Assembly: GCF_036246005.1 (NCBI RefSeq)
Contig: NZ_CP109171.1
Coordinates: 2,716,001 to 2,780,000, forward strand
Reading direction: 5' to 3'
Origin: Streptomyces sp. NBC_01723
Lineage (GTDB): Bacteria; Actinomycetota; Actinomycetes; Streptomycetales; Streptomycetaceae
Length of the DNA stretch: 64,000 nucleotides
Under the pieces are notes generated by a model. That model did no database searches. It saw only the letters and a list, made by a program, of their open reading frames with translations, and was not told the DNA's origin. The stretch's first letter is position 1; the number at the start of each line of letters is the position of its first letter. Position numbers and translations under genes: made by a program. This document shows positions 61,995 to 64,000 of this stretch, one piece after another.

Positions 61995-62578
61995 ATTCCG
62001 CCGCTCCGGCGCAGGTGTCCGAAGTCCACCAGATGGCGCCGGAGCGTCACATGGTCGACCTCGCCGTCCTCGCACCACACCCGCAGCTTCTGGTCGACGG
62101 TGCGCTCCGGGTACTCCACCCCGGGGGCGAAGGTCCGCTCGGCGATGTGCCGCAGCACCACCTTCTTGCGCGTCCAGCGGGCGGGGAGGCGGACCAGGCG
62201 CCCGTCCTTCACGAAGGTCCGAAGGATCATGCCGGTGCGGTCGCCGTCGGCCGCCGGTACGGGGGCACCGGCCGGGTCCGCCGCAGGGCGGGCCGCGCGG
62301 GCCAGCTCCCTGAATCGGTGGCGGGCGACGACGAGTTCACCGCCGTCCCCGGGCACCACCACGCCCTGCTCCCGCAGTCGGCGCAGCGCGCCCGCCGTCT
62401 CCTTCGCGGACAGTCCGGCCATCCGGGCCACCTCCGCGCTGCCGCCGGCACCCAGGGCGACGGCGGCGAAGGCGCGCACCCTGCTCTCCTCGGAGAAGAG
62501 GCCGGGCAGCGCGGCGAGCGCGGACGGCCCGGAGGGATCAGAGGGATCGATGGACGCGTCGGGCAGGTCGTTCGACAT
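61952..62578 (-). CDS. DUF2087 regulator with N-terminal helix-turn-helix
   Basis: 208 aa. A winged-helix-like N-terminal part (SAEVARMAGLSAKETAGALRRLREQGVV) is followed by a C-terminal DUF2087 domain (RLVRLPARWTRKKVVLRHIAERTFAPGVEYPERTVDQKL). Such proteins are probable transcription regulators with unknown ligand. ATG 62578 gives MSNDLPDASID. Confidence 0.75.
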   Translation of the reverse strand: MSNDLPDASIDPSDPSGPSALAALPGLFSEESRVRAFAAVALGAGGSAEVARMAGLSAKETAGALRRLREQGVVVPGDGGELVVARHRFRELARAARPAADPAGAPVPAADGDRTGMILRTFVKDGRLVRLPARWTRKKVVLRHIAERTFAPGVEYPERTVDQKLRVWCEDGEVDHVTLRRHLVDFGHLRRSGGIYARPAESDRVGTA

Positions 62579-62778
62579 GGCGGGGAGGCTAGTGGACGTC
62601 CGCTCGGGAGCGGCACTGGTTTTCCGCCGCCGCCCGCCCTCCCTCGCCGTCCCTTGCCTCTCTGCAAAAAGGGTGATCCTCACATTCTCCCCGTGACCCG
62701 CTTCGACCAGGTGCGTTGAACCGGCCGCGCGGCGGCGCGTCCTGTCGCCGTGTACCCCGAGTCAGAAGGAGAAACGTG

Positions 62779-63111
62779 ATGTCTCGCATCGCGAAGGCTG
62801 CCGGCGTCGCTCTCGGCGCCGGCGCCGTGGTGCTCAGCGGCACCGGCCTGGCCATGGCGGACGCGGGCGCCGAAGGCGCTGCCATCGGCTCGCCCGGCGT
62901 CCTGTCCGGCAACGTCATCCAGGTCCCGGTGCACGTGCCGGTGAACCTGTGCGGCAACACCGTCAACATCCTCGCTCTGCTCAACCCGGCGTTCGGCAAC
63001 GCCTGCGAGAACGGCGACGACGACAAGAAGGACACCAGCGACAAGAAGAAGGACACCAGCGACAAGAACGGCAAGAAGCACAGCAAGAAGAGCGGCGGCT
63101 ACGGCGGCTGA
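62779..63111 (+). CDS. Short chaplin with charged C-terminal tail
   Basis: 110 aa. A signal peptide (AAGVALGAGAVVLSGTGLAMA) precedes one chaplin domain (GSPGVLSGNVIQVPVHVPVN, CGNTVNILALLNPAFGNACEN) with the two conserved Cys residues. Chaplins assemble into amyloid fibrils on aerial hyphae. An unusual tail of repeated KKDTSDKK and KKHSKK follows, without a sortase signal. Beside a tyrosinase gene, like chpG in S. coelicolor, but the long charged tail makes a direct match uncertain. Confidence 0.82.
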   Translation: MSRIAKAAGVALGAGAVVLSGTGLAMADAGAEGAAIGSPGVLSGNVIQVPVHVPVNLCGNTVNILALLNPAFGNACENGDDDKKDTSDKKKDTSDKNGKKHSKKSGGYGG

Positions 63112-63126
63112 GTCCCGTAGGCACCC

Positions 63127-63159
63127 GAAGAGCCCCGGCCGTCCCGGCCGGGGCTCTTC
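63127..63159. terminator. Bidirectional terminator after the chaplin gene
   Basis: Perfect 14-bp stem GAAGAGCCCCGGCC / GGCCGGGGCTCTTC with a 5-nt loop, between the convergent chaplin and tyrosinase genes. Confidence 0.85.
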
Positions 63160-63185
63160 CCGTGGATCCCTCAGGTACACCGGTT

Positions 63186-63227
63186 GATCCGTCAGGCGTA
63201 ACGGTAGATCCGTCAGGCGTAACGGTA
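63186..63227 (-). repeat. Two tandem 21-bp units over the tyrosinase stop
   Basis: GATCCGTCAGGCGTAACGGT(A) occurs twice in tandem (63186-63206, 63207-63227). Each copy encodes RIYRYA plus a stop on the minus strand, so the stop codon itself was duplicated. Confidence 0.8.
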
Positions 63228-64000
63228 GATCCGGCCGACGTCCTCCAGCTCGTCCGGGGTCACGTTCCACGGCGGCATCCGCTCGTGCCGGGCGACGATC
63301 CGTCCGCGCTGCGCGTTGCCCCGGCCGGGCGGGTTCGCGGGCAGGTAGCGGGCGCCCCGGTGACGGGCCTGCCAGCGGGACCACTGGAGGTCGACGAAGG
63401 CGTGGTGCAGCCAGAACACCGGGTCGTTGACGGAGGCGCCGCCGACCATGGCCCCGCCGACCCACCGGTGCACCCGGTTGTGGTTGCGCCAGGAGACGCT
63501 GCCGCGGCCCGTCCCCCACCCCTCCAGCTTGTTGCGGAACCCCTTGCGGACCGTGGAGTCGTAGGGCGCGGTGTCGTACACCGGGTCGTCGAGGGCCCAC
63601 TCCAGGTCGCTCCTGGCGGGGAGCTTGAGGGGATCACCGGCCCGCCCGAGGTCCCGGGTGAGGTACTCGGTGTCGGTGACGTTCACCTTCAGCGTCCAGT
63701 TGCCCTCGGCGTACGCGAACGGCCCGGTGGTGACCCGGTGGTCGGAGCGTCGCCCGGTGCCGCCCAGGAAGTCGGCGGTCCAGGGCGGGGCCGTGGTGCT
63801 GCGGTTCTTCGTCCAGTCCCAGTACGGCACGGTGACCGACGAGTCGACCCGGCGCAGCGCCTGCTCCAGGTCCAGCAGGAACCTGCGGTGCCAGGGCAGG
63901 AAGGAGGGCGCCATGTGCGCCGTACGCAGCCCGTCCTCGCCGTCCGAGACGTAGTAGTCGATGTGGATGCGGACGAACTCGTCGTACTCGCCGCGCCGTT
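63213..64000 (-). CDS. Tyrosinase (MelC2-type), 5' end outside the window
   Basis: 262 residues visible. CuA ligands are in FVRIHIDYYVSDGEDGLRTA and AHMAPSFLPWHRRF (three His), CuB ligands in NHNRVHRWVGG and DPVFWLHHAFVD. Type-3 copper monophenol oxidase making melanin; in streptomycetes it needs a MelC1 caddie protein, which would lie beyond the window. Frame continues to the last base. Confidence 0.88.
   Translation of the reverse strand, partial: RRGEYDEFVRIHIDYYVSDGEDGLRTAHMAPSFLPWHRRFLLDLEQALRRVDSSVTVPYWDWTKNRSTTAPPWTADFLGGTGRRSDHRVTTGPFAYAEGNWTLKVNVTDTEYLTRDLGRAGDPLKLPARSDLEWALDDPVYDTAPYDSTVRKGFRNKLEGWGTGRGSVSWRNHNRVHRWVGGAMVGGASVNDPVFWLHHAFVDLQWSRWQARHRGARYLPANPPGRGNAQRGRIVARHERMPPWNVTPDELEDVGRIYRYA

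Overview
The window is high-GC actinobacterial DNA. Gene content and order point to a Streptomyces chromosome: a chaplin, a MelC2-type tyrosinase, a csn-type glucosamine-oligosaccharide operon, a PknG-type kinase locus, and a sporulation dynamin pair next to an SSB paralogue. From memory, the backbone order resembles the csnR-to-chpG/melanin stretch of S. coelicolor. That is recollection and was not searched.

Layout: (1) 0-6.8 kb, a six-gene csnREFGHK-type operon (ROK repressor, ABC importer, GH4-like enzyme, sugar kinase) with a palindromic operator at 25-37. (2) 7.0-18.4 kb, a signalling island: GlnX-like membrane protein, GlnH-like binding protein, coiled-coil protein, PknG-like kinase, PP2C phosphatase, VWA protein and FHA protein. 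(3) 18.4-30.1 kb, a methyltransferase, truncated haemoglobin GlbO, two FtsX-type permeases with their ATPase, a thioesterase and the translation factor EttA. (4) 30.1-51.6 kb, an integrated actinomycete integrative and conjugative element (AICE) of pSAM2 type, bounded by imperfect 66-bp direct repeats sharing a perfect 30-bp core. (5) 51.6-64 kb, chromosome again: HAD-like protein, decayed TetR and GNAT fragments, an ABC-F protein with a promoter/operator, a TQXA surface protein, ssbB, dynB-dynA, tRNA-Arg(UCU), a D-2-hydroxyacid dehydrogenase, a DUF2087 regulator, a chaplin and the 3' part of a tyrosinase gene.

The AICE core reads pif (Nudix), korSA, pra, traSA, spd genes, repSA, xis, int, with KorSA-type operators in front of pif/korSA and pra. 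The int gene is frameshifted before its last catalytic residues. Its 3' end and terminator are duplicated around a small cargo gene. An IS481-family element with a 15-bp target duplication sits in the end of pif.

The most interesting region is 35.36-40.97 kb, which is visibly lower in GC and carries TTA codons. It has three tightly spaced genes that look like an ABC-three-component (ABC-3C) conflict system: an effector with a restriction-endonuclease-like N-terminal domain, a middle component, and an SMC/RecN-like ATPase with a CPTC hook. Just downstream, on the same strand, is a Ser/Thr kinase whose N-terminus is homologous to the effector's N-terminal domain. I propose this four-gene set as a candidate kinase-coupled defence system carried as AICE cargo.
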